Under the pieces are notes generated by a model. It was not told the origin of the DNA, searched no databases, and worked only from the letters and a program-made list of their open reading frames with translations. 38,619 bases of DNA. Source: an uncultured Anaerotignum sp. GTDB taxonomy: Bacteria > Bacillota > Clostridia > Lachnospirales > Anaerotignaceae. Both the position numbers and the translations under genes were made by a program. Shown piece by piece: positions 21,607 to 30,132 of this stretch; position 1 is the stretch's first letter; every line of letters starts with the position of its first letter. The stretch spans positions 1 to 38,619 of the forward strand of contig NZ_CAKQVD010000014.1 of NCBI RefSeq assembly GCF_934277605.1. Reading direction: 5' to 3'.

Positions 21607-24081
21607 ATGAGTGACGAAAAGAAAGAGATAGACAAGGTCATAACCATAGACATCAACAAAGAGATGCAGAAATGCTACATTGACTATGCGATGAGTGTAA
21701 TTGTTGCCCGTGCATTACCCGATGTGCGTGACGGCTTAAAGCCTGTGCAGCGGCGTATTCTGTATTCCATGAACGAAATGAATTTGGACCCCAATAAGGG
21801 CTATCGTAAATCCGCGCGTATTGTCGGGGATACGATGGGTAAATATCATCCACATGGCGACAGCTCCATTTATCAAGCCATGGTGCGTATGGCACAGAAT
21901 TTCTCCATGCGCTATATGCTGGTGGACGGTCACGGGAACTTTGGCTCTATCGACGGCTACGGCGCTGCTGCCAGCCGTTATACAGAGGCGAGAATGTCTA
22001 AGATTACGGCGGAAATGCTTGCGGATATCGAGAAGGATACCGTTGATTTTGTGCCGAACTATGACGAGAACGAAAAAGAGCCGACGGTTTTGCCTGCCCG
22101 TATCCCGAACCTTTTGGTAAACGGCTCCAGCGGGATTGCGGTCGGTATGGCGACAAATATCCCACCGCATAATCTGGGCGAGGTAATTGACGGTATCATT
22201 TGCATGATTGAGAACAAAATCGAGGGCAGAGAAACCGATGTGGAGGAATTGATGCAATACATCAAGGGGCCGGATTTCCCCACAGGCGCAAATATCCTTG
22301 GGAAAAGCGGGATTCGTGCGGCATATCGCACAGGCCGCGGCAAGATTATTGTGCGCTCCACGGCGGAGATTGAAACCCACAACGGCAGAGAGCGGATTGT
22401 GGTGACCGAGCTTCCGTATATGGTAAATAAGCTGCGCTTGATGGAAAAGATTGCGGAATTAGACAAGGAAAAGCGTGTGGAGGGAATCAGTGATTTGAAG
22501 GATGCCTCCGCCGGCGATGATATCAAGATTATCATTGATGTGAAGAAGGACTACAACGCAAATGTGATTTTGAACCAGCTATACAAATATACCTCCTTGC
22601 AGGAGTCCTTCGGTGCAAACATGCTTGCCTTGGTAAACGGAAAGCCTGTTGTGCTGAACTTACAGCAGATGCTTGCGGAATATTTGAAGCACCAAGAGAA
22701 TGTGGTAACCAGAAGAACACGCTTTGATTTGGATAAGGCAGAAAAAAGAGCGCATATTTTGGAGGGCCTGCGGATTGCGATTGATCACATTGATGAGGTA
22801 ATCCGAATTATCCGCACAAGCTATGACAATGCAAAGGATCGCCTGATGGAACGCTTCAGCCTTTCCGAGCTACAGGCGCAGGCGATTTTGGAAATGCAGC
22901 TGCGCCGCTTGCAGGTCTTGGAAAAGGAAAAAATTGATGCGGAATATGCAGAGCTGCAAAAGAAGATTGCATATTACAAAACCATTCTGGCAGATGAAAA
23001 GCTGCTGCTTGGCGTAATCAAGGACGAAATTACCGTAATCAAGGAAAAATACGCAGATGAACGCCGCACCAAGCTGATGCAGAACCCCGGCGAGATTGAT
23101 TTGGAGGATTTGATTGAGGAGGAAACCTGTGTGTTTACGCTTTCCAATTTGAATTATGTGAAGCGTACACCCCTGGATACCTATAAGAGCCAGAACCGTG
23201 GCGGCAGAGGGATTATCGGGATGCAGACAAGGGAGGAGGATTATGTCAAGGACCTTTTCCTTGCCTCTACGCATGACACACTGCTGTTCTTTACCAGCCG
23301 AGGCAAGGTTTATCGCATGAAGGGCTATGAAATCCCTGAGGCCGGCAGAACGGCAAGAGGGATTGCCATTGTCAACCTTTTGGAGATTGACACGGATGAA
23401 AAAATCATGGCGGTTATCCCTGTAAATGAATTTAAGGAAGAACAATATTTGGTGATGCTGACAAAGCAGGGCTTGATTAAGAAAACGGATATGTCCAGCT
23501 TTGCGAATATCCGCAAGAGCGGCTTGATTGCGCTGAATTTGCGGGAGGAGGACGATTTGATTTCCGTTATGACAACGGATGGCAGGGATGAAATCTTTGT
23601 GGCAACCCGTGGCGGCATGGGGATTAAGTTCTCCGAGCAGGATGTTCGCCCGATGGGCAGAACCGCAACCGGCGTGAAGGCAATTACGCTGAAGGAAAAC
23701 GATTATGTTGTTTCCGCACTGAAAATCAACCCCGAAGGGCAGATTTTGAATGTAACGGAAAACGGCTACGGCAAGCGCACAGAGGTTGAACAGTTCCATT
23801 TGCAATATCGTGGCGGCAAGGGCTTGAAAATTCATCAGCTGACGGAAAAAACAGGACAGCTGACAGGCGTGCTGATGGTTGGCGAAAATGATGAGCTGAT
23901 GCTGATTACATCCGAGGGTATCATCATTCGTCTGCGTGGCAGGGAAATTTCCAGCTATGGCAGAGTATCGCAGGGCGTAAAGCTGATGAATCTGGATGAT
24001 GGCGTGAGCGTGGTCGGGATTGCGAAGATTTCCGAGGAGGACATTGAGGAAACCGAGGAAGTGCAGGAAACAGAGGAATAA
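21607..24081 (+). CDS. gyrA: DNA gyrase subunit A
   Basis: This 824-residue breakage-reunion subunit has the catalytic tyrosine region AASRYTEARM, the PVQRRILY and HPHGDSSIYQ motifs, and a C-terminal six-bladed DNA-wrapping domain including the GyrA box QNRGGRGI. The ATG at 21607 (MSDEKKE) is used because AGAGGTG precedes it; 15 upstream in-frame codons lie in repeat DNA. In the quinolone-determining region the serine is kept (Ser86, E. coli Ser83), but the acidic residue at E. coli Asp87 is Gln90. The acidic C-terminal tail rich in Glu is typical. A terminator follows. Confidence 0.97.
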   Translation: MSDEKKEIDKVITIDINKEMQKCYIDYAMSVIVARALPDVRDGLKPVQRRILYSMNEMNLDPNKGYRKSARIVGDTMGKYHPHGDSSIYQAMVRMAQNFSMRYMLVDGHGNFGSIDGYGAAASRYTEARMSKITAEMLADIEKDTVDFVPNYDENEKEPTVLPARIPNLLVNGSSGIAVGMATNIPPHNLGEVIDGIICMIENKIEGRETDVEELMQYIKGPDFPTGANILGKSGIRAAYRTGRGKIIVRSTAEIETHNGRERIVVTELPYMVNKLRLMEKIAELDKEKRVEGISDLKDASAGDDIKIIIDVKKDYNANVILNQLYKYTSLQESFGANMLALVNGKPVVLNLQQMLAEYLKHQENVVTRRTRFDLDKAEKRAHILEGLRIAIDHIDEVIRIIRTSYDNAKDRLMERFSLSELQAQAILEMQLRRLQVLEKEKIDAEYAELQKKIAYYKTILADEKLLLGVIKDEITVIKEKYADERRTKLMQNPGEIDLEDLIEEETCVFTLSNLNYVKRTPLDTYKSQNRGGRGIIGMQTREEDYVKDLFLASTHDTLLFFTSRGKVYRMKGYEIPEAGRTARGIAIVNLLEIDTDEKIMAVIPVNEFKEEQYLVMLTKQGLIKKTDMSSFANIRKSGLIALNLREEDDLISVMTTDGRDEIFVATRGGMGIKFSEQDVRPMGRTATGVKAITLKENDYVVSALKINPEGQILNVTENGYGKRTEVEQFHLQYRGGKGLKIHQLTEKTGQLTGVLMVGENDELMLITSEGIIIRLRGREISSYGRVSQGVKLMNLDDGVSVVGIAKISEEDIEETEEVQETEE

Positions 24082-24097
24082 ACAAAGAAACAGAGAA

Positions 24098-24129
24098 AGG
24101 GGATATCAAAATGCGGATATCCCTTTTTT
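24098..24129 (+). terminator. Intrinsic terminator after gyrA
   Basis: GGGATATC pairs with GATATCCC around an 8-nt loop, followed by six T. The stem extends with AA/TT across a one-base bulge. Confidence 0.85.
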
Positions 24130-24173
24130 CTGAGAGAAAAGGGCGGTTCTAAGCAGGGAAGGGAGGACGGTCT

Positions 24174-24881
24174 ATGCGGCGGCGGATTTTTGAAATGATT
24201 GAAAAGGGCGAGCAGGAGGACAGGCTGAGTCTATATTATGACTGGTTTATGATTTTTTGCATTAACGCAAGCGTGATGCCCCTTTGTGTGAAGCAAAGCA
24301 CCAATCCTATTTTCTTTTGGATTGACAGAGTGACCGTATTTATTTTTATCATAGATTATATTCTCAGATGGGCAACGGCGGATTTTAAGCTGAAGGGAAG
24401 GCAGCCCTTTCTGCGCTATCCGTTTACCTTCTTTGCCATCATAGATTTGGTGGCGATTTTATCCTCTCTGACACCCTTATATTCCACATTAAAGGCGGTG
24501 CGTATTCTGCGTTTGCCAAAGTGCATGAAGCCCCTAAAGATTTTGCGTTATTCCAAGGGCTTTCATTTGATGACACAGGTGATCCGCAAGGAAAAGGACA
24601 ACCTAATGACCATCGGGCTTTTGGCTGTGGGATATATCCTGTTATCCGCATTGATTTTGTTCCAGGTTGAGCCGGATACCTTTGCAAATTTTTTGGATGC
24701 GGTTTATTGGGCGACCATTACGCTGACAACGGTTGGATATGGGGATATTTACCCCGTTACGAATATCGGGAAAATCATTGCCATTATCAGCTCCTTTGTC
24801 GGAATTGCGGTGTTTGCCTTGCCGACGGGTATCATTACGGCGGGCTATTTGGCGGAGCTGAAGCCAAAGCACAGACGATAA
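24174..24881 (+). CDS. Potassium channel of the voltage-gated (6TM) type
   Basis: This 235-residue membrane protein is built like a minimal six-segment Kv channel. Hydrophobic S1-S3 segments (about 24-100) precede an S4-like segment with regularly spaced basic residues (LKAVRILRLPKCMKPLKILRYSK, residues 106-128). S5, a pore loop with the selectivity filter TVGYGD (186-191), and S6 follow. The tail after S6 is short, with no RCK domain. It conducts K+ across the plasma membrane; voltage gating is inferred from S4. A strong GGAAGGAGG site fixes the start. It is a monocistronic gene 90 bp after gyrA. Confidence 0.92.
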   Translation: MRRRIFEMIEKGEQEDRLSLYYDWFMIFCINASVMPLCVKQSTNPIFFWIDRVTVFIFIIDYILRWATADFKLKGRQPFLRYPFTFFAIIDLVAILSSLTPLYSTLKAVRILRLPKCMKPLKILRYSKGFHLMTQVIRKEKDNLMTIGLLAVGYILLSALILFQVEPDTFANFLDAVYWATITLTTVGYGDIYPVTNIGKIIAIISSFVGIAVFALPTGIITAGYLAELKPKHRR

Positions 24882-24931
24882 AAAAATGGTTTTCGGCATG
24901 GAAAAAAAGTTTTAGTCTCAAACTATTTTCG

Positions 24932-24960
24932 TTGACATTATGTTGACGGAATGATAAAAT
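24932..24960 (+). promoter_or_regulatory. Promoter of the small membrane protein gene
   Basis: TTGACA (24932-24937) and TAAAAT (24955-24960) have a 17-bp spacer. This is one of the strongest promoters in the window by consensus. Confidence 0.8.
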
Positions 24961-25002
24961 AAACAGGTGAAAAAAATCTTTTTTTGAACTGAGGTGCTAT
25001 AT

Positions 25003-25347
25003 ATGTTCTTATTTCCCGTAGATGGTATGTTAGAGGTTATTTTGTCCTATGGGCAGATAATTTCTCTTTTCTTGGTTTTTGTTATATTTGAAGGGATGAT
25101 TGCCGCAAAATCGGAAACCGCAAAGCCCGGCTTGGCGTTCCTTTTGTTGGTTTTCCTTTTGGCTGTCGGTGTTGGCATTGGCTTCCATGATATTGCCTTT
25201 TTTGAATTTATGCTGATTCCCGTTGTGCTTTGCTTGATTGCCTTCGGTGTTGCAAGAAAAACAAGGGCGAAAAACATTGCAAAGGGGATAAAATATAATG
25301 AGGACGGTTTGATTGAGGAAGAGCTTAAAAAAATGGAAAATAATTGA
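25003..25347 (+). CDS. Small membrane protein of unknown function (114 aa)
   Basis: I do not recognise this protein. Three hydrophobic segments (about residues 10-28, 40-60 and 65-84) are followed by a basic stretch (RKTRAKNIAKG) and an acidic amphipathic tail (EDGLIEEELKKMENN), so the C terminus is likely cytosolic. The ATG at 25003 is preceded by TGAGGTG; the in-frame GTG nine bases earlier is part of that site. The gene is flanked by its own promoter and terminator, which supports expression. Confidence 0.75.
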   Translation: MFLFPVDGMLEVILSYGQIISLFLVFVIFEGMIAAKSETAKPGLAFLLLVFLLAVGVGIGFHDIAFFEFMLIPVVLCLIAFGVARKTRAKNIAKGIKYNEDGLIEEELKKMENN

Positions 25348-25354
25348 GAGAGAG

Positions 25355-25383
25355 AAAGCCTTGGGGATGCAAGGCTTTTTTTA
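25355..25383 (+). terminator. Intrinsic terminator after the small membrane protein gene
   Basis: AAAGCCTTG pairs with CAAGGCTTT (9 bp) around a 6-nt loop, then a run of T. Confidence 0.9.
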
Positions 25384-25547
25384 TTGCGGAAGGAAAATCG
25401 GCTGTGTTTGCCTTCTCAGACAAGATGGGGGAAATACAAAAGCGGCGCTTTGTTTTCCTGAAAAAAACAGTTTCGTAAAATGCTTTGATATAATTGATTT
25501 TTTCGGAAATATAAGCGATTATTATATGAAAAAATGTCAAAATTTCC

Positions 25548-25576
25548 TTGTCATGCAAGTGCATTTGTGATACGAT
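25548..25576 (+). promoter_or_regulatory. Promoter of the GntR-family regulator gene
   Basis: TTGTCA (25548-25553) and TACGAT (25571-25576) have a 17-bp spacer. The spacer contains the imperfect palindrome TGCAAGTGCA, a possible operator. Confidence 0.6.
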
Positions 25577-25628
25577 GTGGGTGTTTATAAAAGAACAAAA
25601 AAACAAAAGAGAAAGGGAGGTCTTCTGA

Positions 25629-26360
25629 ATGGAAGGAAGAGATTATTTAGCAGAAAATGCCGCATATCTGAAAAAGGATTTGGGAAAAAATAATATCTCC
25701 CAAAATTTATTCCAGCGTTTTAAGGAATTGATTACCGGTGGGCAGCTTCCGCCCGGCTATATGATGCCGAATGAAAATGTGGTGAGCGAGCAGCTGGGAA
25801 TCGGCAGAAGTACGCTGCGAGAGGCATACACCGCCTTGGCTGTGTTCGGCTTCATCCGTCGTTCCAAGGCGGGTACATTTGTCAATGAGATTGATAACAT
25901 CGTAAATATTGCGCCCTTTAGCATTACGGTGGAAAATTCCGACTTGAATGACCTTTTGGAATTTCGATATATGCTGGAGGGGGAAACGGCAAGCTATGCC
26001 GCAAAGCGTGCCACACAGGAGGACATTGCACAGCTTGAATATTATTATGATAAAATGAAGGAATATCGCCATGACGTAAATCAATTTGTGGATTACGACT
26101 CCATGTTTCACATGCAGGTGGCAGTGGCTACGCACAATAAGCTGCTGATGAGCACCATGATGGCTTCAAAGGATTCCTTTGAAAACGGGATTCGTTTGGC
26201 AATGCGTGAATCCTTGACGCAGAACCCCAGAGTGATTGATGTGACCATTGAGCTGCATGGGAAGATTATTGACGCTATTAAGGGCGGGGATTATCAGACT
26301 GCTTATGCGGCCATGCGGGAGCATATTTCTTATGTAAATTTGACGGTGAAATACGGTTGA
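25629..26360 (+). CDS. GntR/FadR-family transcriptional regulator with FCD domain
   Basis: This 243-residue regulator has an N-terminal winged helix (about residues 25-90) with the GntR pattern LPSE-like PNENVVSEQLGIGRSTLREAYTAL and GFIRRSKAGTFV. An all-helical FCD ligand-binding domain (about 105-235) follows, with the metal-site Asp/His positions D160/H164-type and a final H near AAMREH. FadR-type regulators bind organic acids or sugar acids. No metabolic gene is adjacent, so the target cannot be inferred. AAGGGAGG precedes the ATG, and a terminator lies 18 bp past the stop. Confidence 0.9.
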   Translation: MEGRDYLAENAAYLKKDLGKNNISQNLFQRFKELITGGQLPPGYMMPNENVVSEQLGIGRSTLREAYTALAVFGFIRRSKAGTFVNEIDNIVNIAPFSITVENSDLNDLLEFRYMLEGETASYAAKRATQEDIAQLEYYYDKMKEYRHDVNQFVDYDSMFHMQVAVATHNKLLMSTMMASKDSFENGIRLAMRESLTQNPRVIDVTIELHGKIIDAIKGGDYQTAYAAMREHISYVNLTVKYG

Positions 26361-26377
26361 TGCGCCGTAAGGCGAAA

Positions 26378-26417
26378 ACTGGTTTGAAAAGACTCGAGAA
26401 ATCGGGTCTTTTTTTGT
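26378..26417 (+). terminator. Intrinsic terminator after the GntR-family gene
   Basis: AAAAGACTCG pairs with CGGGTCTTTT (one T-G pair) around a 6-nt loop, followed by a T run. Confidence 0.8.
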
Positions 26418-26425
26418 GGGGAAAA

Positions 26426-26753
26426 GTAGCAGTGCTGCGCACTGATTGGGCACATTCGCACCAAGAGTTAGCGGTGCAAGCACCGATTGGGTGCATTCGC
26501 ACCAAGAGTTAGCGGTGCAAGCACCGATTGGGCGCATTCGCACCAAGAGTTAGCGGCGCAAGCACCGATTGGGTGCATTCGCACCAAGAGTTAGCGGCGC
26601 AAGCACCGATTGGGTGTATTCGCACCAAGAGTTAGCGGTGCAAGCACCGATTGGGCGCATTCGCACCAAGAGTTAGCGGTGCAAGCACCGATTGGGTGCA
26701 TTCGCACCAAGAGTTAGCGGTGCAAGCACCGATTGGGTGCATTCGCACCAAGA
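26426..26753. repeat. 41-bp tandem repeat, eight units (minisatellite)
   Basis: Eight head-to-tail 41-bp units fill 328 bp exactly; the first is diverged. Each unit contains the inverted repeat CGGTGC-AA-GCACCG and a second hairpin, TTGG-g-TGC-ATTC-GCA-CCAA. The units vary mainly at T/C positions in the stems (GGTGC/GGCGC, GGGTGC/GGGCGC/GGGTGT). The period is not a multiple of three, so no protein repeat is encoded. Confidence 0.95.
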
Positions 26754-27129
26754 ATTTTTCTTTGACAACATTAGATATTCGCCCGTTTAGAACTTTCTTG
26801 ACGAAACAGAGGCGTTCTCTCTTACTTTTTATGCTAAAAAGTAACAAAAACTTGGAACCCGTTTCGCTATGGGTTCCAAACCTCCACAACCGAGGAAAGG
26901 GCAACAAGGTTTCCCTTTCCAAACCCTTCCCCACAGGTCGGGAACGACATGGAGAAAAGCGGCGCAGGTGCGCCTGCAAACATTTTATACAACAAAATTG
27001 CAGCTTTTGGAATAATTTAAATATCCTGCCTGAATGGGCTTGGAGGGAGGATATCCAAGGGGAACATTATTTTCGTCCAAAGGGACGCAGATTTATTTTC
27101 AGCGAAAGCTGTAATTCCCTTGTAAACCC
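26754..27129. other. Non-coding, hairpin-rich spacer before argS
   Basis: I see no gene here. Stem-loops include TTACTTTTT with AAAAAGTAA (about 26821-26845), TTGGAACCC with GGGTTCCAA (about 26851-26878), GGAAAGGG with CCCTTTCC (about 26893-26920) and GGCGC-AGGT-GCGCC. Two of the stems end in CCAAACC. No T-box consensus is visible ahead of argS. Confidence 0.6.
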
Positions 27130-27158
27130 TTGTTTTTCATGGCTTTTCGTGATATATT
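27130..27158 (+). promoter_or_regulatory. Promoter of argS
   Basis: TTGTTT (27130-27135) and TATATT (27153-27158) have a 17-bp spacer, with a leader of about 40 nt. Confidence 0.6.
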
Positions 27159-27206
27159 AAATAGAGTATGTCCCTTTTTTACAGGGGGTTTTGGAGGTAT
27201 AAATTT

Positions 27207-28907
27207 ATGGATTTTAAAATAGAAATTGCAAAACTTTTGGCAGCCGCCGCTGACATTTCCGTGGAGGATGCGGCAGCAGCAGTGGAAATTCCCGCAAAAA
27301 AGGAAATGGGCGATTTTGCATATCCTTGCTTCCGTTTGGCAAAGGTGTTCCGCAAGGCACCCCCGATGATTGCGGCAGAATTGATTGAAAAAATCGAGAA
27401 GCCTGCGTTTATCGCAAAAATGCAGGTGGTTGGTGCATATATCAACTTCTTTGTGGACAAGAGCGTATATGCGGAGCAGGTGCTTTCCTCCGTTTTGGAG
27501 AAAAGGGAGGACTACGGCAAGAGCGACATGGGCGCAGGGAAAACCGTTGTGATCGACTATTCCTCTCCCAACATTGCAAAGCCCTTCCATGTTGGGCATT
27601 TACGTTCGACTGTAATCGGCAACGCAATTTACAAGATTCACGAGGAGCTGGGCTATCATTGCGAGGGTGTCAACCATCTGGGCGACTGGGGGACACAGTT
27701 CGGCAAGCTGATTGTTGCTTATAAAAAATGGGGCAGCAAGGAGGCTGTTGAAAAGGACGGTATTCAGGAGCTGATGCGGATTTATGTTAAGTTCCATGAT
27801 GAAGCAGAAAAGCACCCTGAGCTGAAGATGGACGATGAGGCTCGCCTGTGGTTTGTGAAAATGCAGGAGGGGGATACGGAGGCACTGACGCTGTGGAAAT
27901 GGTTTTATGATATTTCCATTAAGGAATTTGAGCGTGTATACAAGATGCTCGGCGTAACCTTTGATGCGTACACAGGGGAATCCTTCTACAACGACAAAAT
28001 GGATGCTGTTGTGCAGGAATTGAAGGACAAAAATCTGCTGAAGGAATCCGAGGGTGCCATGATTGTGGATTTGGAGGACAAAAATATGCCTCCCTGCCTG
28101 ATTATCCGCAAGGATGGCGGTACATTGTATGCAACGAGAGATATTACTGCGGCACTTTACCGCAAGAAAACCTACAATTTCGACAAGTGCATTTATCTGA
28201 CTGCGCTTGACCAAAACCTGCACTTTGCACAGTGGTTTGAGGTAATTCATAAAATGGGCTATGATTGGTACAAGGATTTGATTCATGTACCCTTCGGCTT
28301 GGTTTCCTTGGACAGCGGCAAGCTTTCTACCCGTCACGGACACGTTGTTTTGATGGAGGATTTGCTGAACCAGGCCTGTGCGGAAACAAAGCGTATCATT
28401 GAGGAAAAGAATCCTAACCTGGAAAACAAGGAGGAGGTTGCAAAGCAGGTCGGCATTGGTGCGGTTATTTTCAATGACCTGTATAACACAAGAATCAAGG
28501 ATGTTGTGTTTAGCTGGGAGAGAATGTTGAATTTCGATGGCGAAACAGGCCCCTATGTGCAGTATACCCATGCAAGAGCCTGCTCCATTTTGAAGCGTGC
28601 GGGCGAGTTGGATTTCAAGGATATTCATTTTGATGCACTTTCTGATGAGGCCTCCTTGGAGGTTTGCAAGCTGCTTGAGGCATTCCCCGAAAAAATCAAG
28701 GATGCTGCAGCAAAGCTGGAGCCTTCTGTTGTGACAAGACATTTGGTTGCCATTGCACAGGCGTTCAATAAATTTTACCACGATAACCCGATTTTGAGCA
28801 GTGAGCCTGATGTGAGACAGGCACGCCTGCTGGTTGTTTTTGCAGTGAAAACAGTGCTGAAAAAGGGACTTGCGCTGTTGGGGATTCAGGCTCCCGAACA
28901 GATGTGA
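27207..28907 (+). CDS. argS: Arginyl-tRNA synthetase
   Basis: This 566-residue class Ia synthetase charges tRNA-Arg. It has the N-terminal ArgRS additional domain (about 1-85), the HIGH-type motif HVGH (128-131) in SSPNIAKPFHVGHLRS, and a degenerate KMSKS-type loop GKLSTRHG. The C-terminal anticodon-binding DALR domain begins after YVQYTHARACSILKRA and ends in ALLGIQAPEQM. The ATG at 27207 has GGAGG at 9 nt; the longer frame starts within the promoter leader. Length is normal for the family. Confidence 0.97.
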   Translation: MDFKIEIAKLLAAAADISVEDAAAAVEIPAKKEMGDFAYPCFRLAKVFRKAPPMIAAELIEKIEKPAFIAKMQVVGAYINFFVDKSVYAEQVLSSVLEKREDYGKSDMGAGKTVVIDYSSPNIAKPFHVGHLRSTVIGNAIYKIHEELGYHCEGVNHLGDWGTQFGKLIVAYKKWGSKEAVEKDGIQELMRIYVKFHDEAEKHPELKMDDEARLWFVKMQEGDTEALTLWKWFYDISIKEFERVYKMLGVTFDAYTGESFYNDKMDAVVQELKDKNLLKESEGAMIVDLEDKNMPPCLIIRKDGGTLYATRDITAALYRKKTYNFDKCIYLTALDQNLHFAQWFEVIHKMGYDWYKDLIHVPFGLVSLDSGKLSTRHGHVVLMEDLLNQACAETKRIIEEKNPNLENKEEVAKQVGIGAVIFNDLYNTRIKDVVFSWERMLNFDGETGPYVQYTHARACSILKRAGELDFKDIHFDALSDEASLEVCKLLEAFPEKIKDAAAKLEPSVVTRHLVAIAQAFNKFYHDNPILSSEPDVRQARLLVVFAVKTVLKKGLALLGIQAPEQM

Positions 28908-28982
28908 TGACGTATTTTATGCGTTTTTTTCATCGTTTCTTCATTCAAAATTAGGATTCTCTTTGAAAAGGAAGGTATTTGT

Positions 28983-29936
28983 ATGAAAAAGTTAAAATTA
29001 TTCTATAATCCCTTTTCGGGGAATAAAAGCTTTAAATTTGACTTAGATGTTTGTATCGGTATCTTTCAGGAGGGTGGCTATGAGGTGCATCCGTTCCGTA
29101 CCCTTCATCCCGGGGACATTGATAAGCATATTGCGACCATGGATCCCAATTATGATATTATTGTTGCCTCCGGCGGAGACGGTACCGTTAATATCGTGCT
29201 GAATGCGATGATGCGCCGTGGTCTGCATATTCCCTTGGGGATTATTCCTTCCGGCACGGCAAATGATTTTGCAACGTATCTGGGCTTTAAGAGCGGCGAG
29301 GTGGAGGATGTCTGCAAGACGATTGTTTCCACGCAGCCTGTGGAGATTGACTTGGGCTTGGTAAACGATTCGATTTATTTTATCAATGTTTGTGCAGGCG
29401 GGTTTTTCACAAATGTTTCTCAGATTGTGGACAGGGATGTGAAAAATGCACTCGGCAGTCTTTCCTATTATTTGAAGGGTGTGGAGCAGCTTCCGCAGTT
29501 CAGAAAGGTGCCGTTTCGCATTACCACAAGCCAAGAGGTCATTGAGGAGGATTTGTATTTCTACATGATTATGAATTCTGCCGGCACCGGCGGCTTTACA
29601 AAGCTTTCTCCTGAGGCCTCCATTACGGATGGGAAATTTGAATTGATTGCAATCAAGGGAAAGCCGTTATATGAGATGCCGCCTGTGCTGATGAAAATGC
29701 TGACAGGCGAGCATATCCATGATAAAAATGTTCTTTATCTGAGAGATCATTATTTTAAGATTGAATGCTTGGACCCTGATTTTAAAATCATGGAATCTAC
29801 GGTTGACGGAGAATTGGGGCCGAATATGCCCTTTGATATTAAGGTGATCCCGAAGGCAATCTCTGTGTTTGGGAGGTTTGGAAAGGGACACAAGGAAAAT
29901 ATCATTATTTCTCTTTTGAAGCCGACGAAGCTGTAA
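28983..29936 (+). CDS. Diacylglycerol/sphingosine kinase-like lipid kinase (YegS/DgkB family)
   Basis: This 317-residue protein has the DAGK catalytic domain. FYNPFSG at the start, VASGGDGTVN with the nucleotide-binding GGDGT at 64-68, and GIIPSGTANDFA are the three standard motifs. The C-terminal half forms the beta-sandwich with TVDGELGP. Members phosphorylate diacylglycerol or related lipids at the membrane surface and often help recycle lipid from envelope polymer synthesis. AAAGGAAGG precedes the ATG, 75 bp after argS. The stop is immediately followed by a parS site. Confidence 0.9.
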   Translation: MKKLKLFYNPFSGNKSFKFDLDVCIGIFQEGGYEVHPFRTLHPGDIDKHIATMDPNYDIIVASGGDGTVNIVLNAMMRRGLHIPLGIIPSGTANDFATYLGFKSGEVEDVCKTIVSTQPVEIDLGLVNDSIYFINVCAGGFFTNVSQIVDRDVKNALGSLSYYLKGVEQLPQFRKVPFRITTSQEVIEEDLYFYMIMNSAGTGGFTKLSPEASITDGKFELIAIKGKPLYEMPPVLMKMLTGEHIHDKNVLYLRDHYFKIECLDPDFKIMESTVDGELGPNMPFDIKVIPKAISVFGRFGKGHKENIIISLLKPTKL

Positions 29937-29937
29937 T

Positions 29938-29953
29938 TGTTTCACGTGAAACA
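29938..29953. other. parS site 1
   Basis: The sequence TGTTTCACGTGAAACA is a perfect match to the 16-bp palindromic ParB-binding consensus, starting 2 nt after the lipid kinase stop codon. Confidence 0.95.
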
Positions 29954-29975
29954 TAGAAATTCGCTTGATACACCC

Positions 29976-30016
29976 AAAAAGCCATTTTATTTCAAAAATA
30001 GAGTGGCTTTTTTGTT
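29976..30016 (+). terminator. Intrinsic terminator between two parS sites
   Basis: AAAAAGCCA pairs with TGGCTTTTT, extended inward by seven more pairs (two of them G-T) around a short loop, then TTTG. It ends the argS-lipid kinase transcript and insulates parA. Confidence 0.85.
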
Positions 30017-30035
30017 TTTGGAAAAGATAATGCCA

Positions 30036-30051
30036 TGTTTCACGTGAAACA
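30036..30051. other. parS site 2
   Basis: A second perfect TGTTTCACGTGAAACA lies 98 bp after the first and just upstream of the parA promoter, where ParB binding could also repress parAB. Confidence 0.95.
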
Positions 30052-30058
30052 TTGTGTT

Positions 30059-30087
30059 TTGCATTGCAATTTTATCCTTAATATACT
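30059..30087 (+). promoter_or_regulatory. Promoter of parAB
   Basis: TTGCAT (30059-30064) and TATACT (30082-30087) have a 17-bp spacer. A second pair, TTGCAA/TATTAT, also 17 bp apart, overlaps it five bases downstream. Confidence 0.65.
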
Positions 30088-30132
30088 ATTATAGTAAAAG
30101 AGGAAAAAATATGTGAAGAAAGGCGGGAATTT

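Noticed and set aside
26426..26753. CRISPR array
   Set aside because: The 41-bp units are contiguous and repeat over their full length with no unique spacers, and no cas genes are near. It is a minisatellite.
26651..26979. Proteins encoded by the 41-bp repeats on either strand
   Set aside because: The period is not a multiple of three, so each unit changes frame. The open frames arise only because the repeat lacks stop codons, and they have no ribosome site.
26754..27206. T-box riboswitch controlling argS
   Set aside because: The conserved T-box sequence (AGGGTGGNACCGCG type) and the specifier-loop architecture are not visible in the leader.
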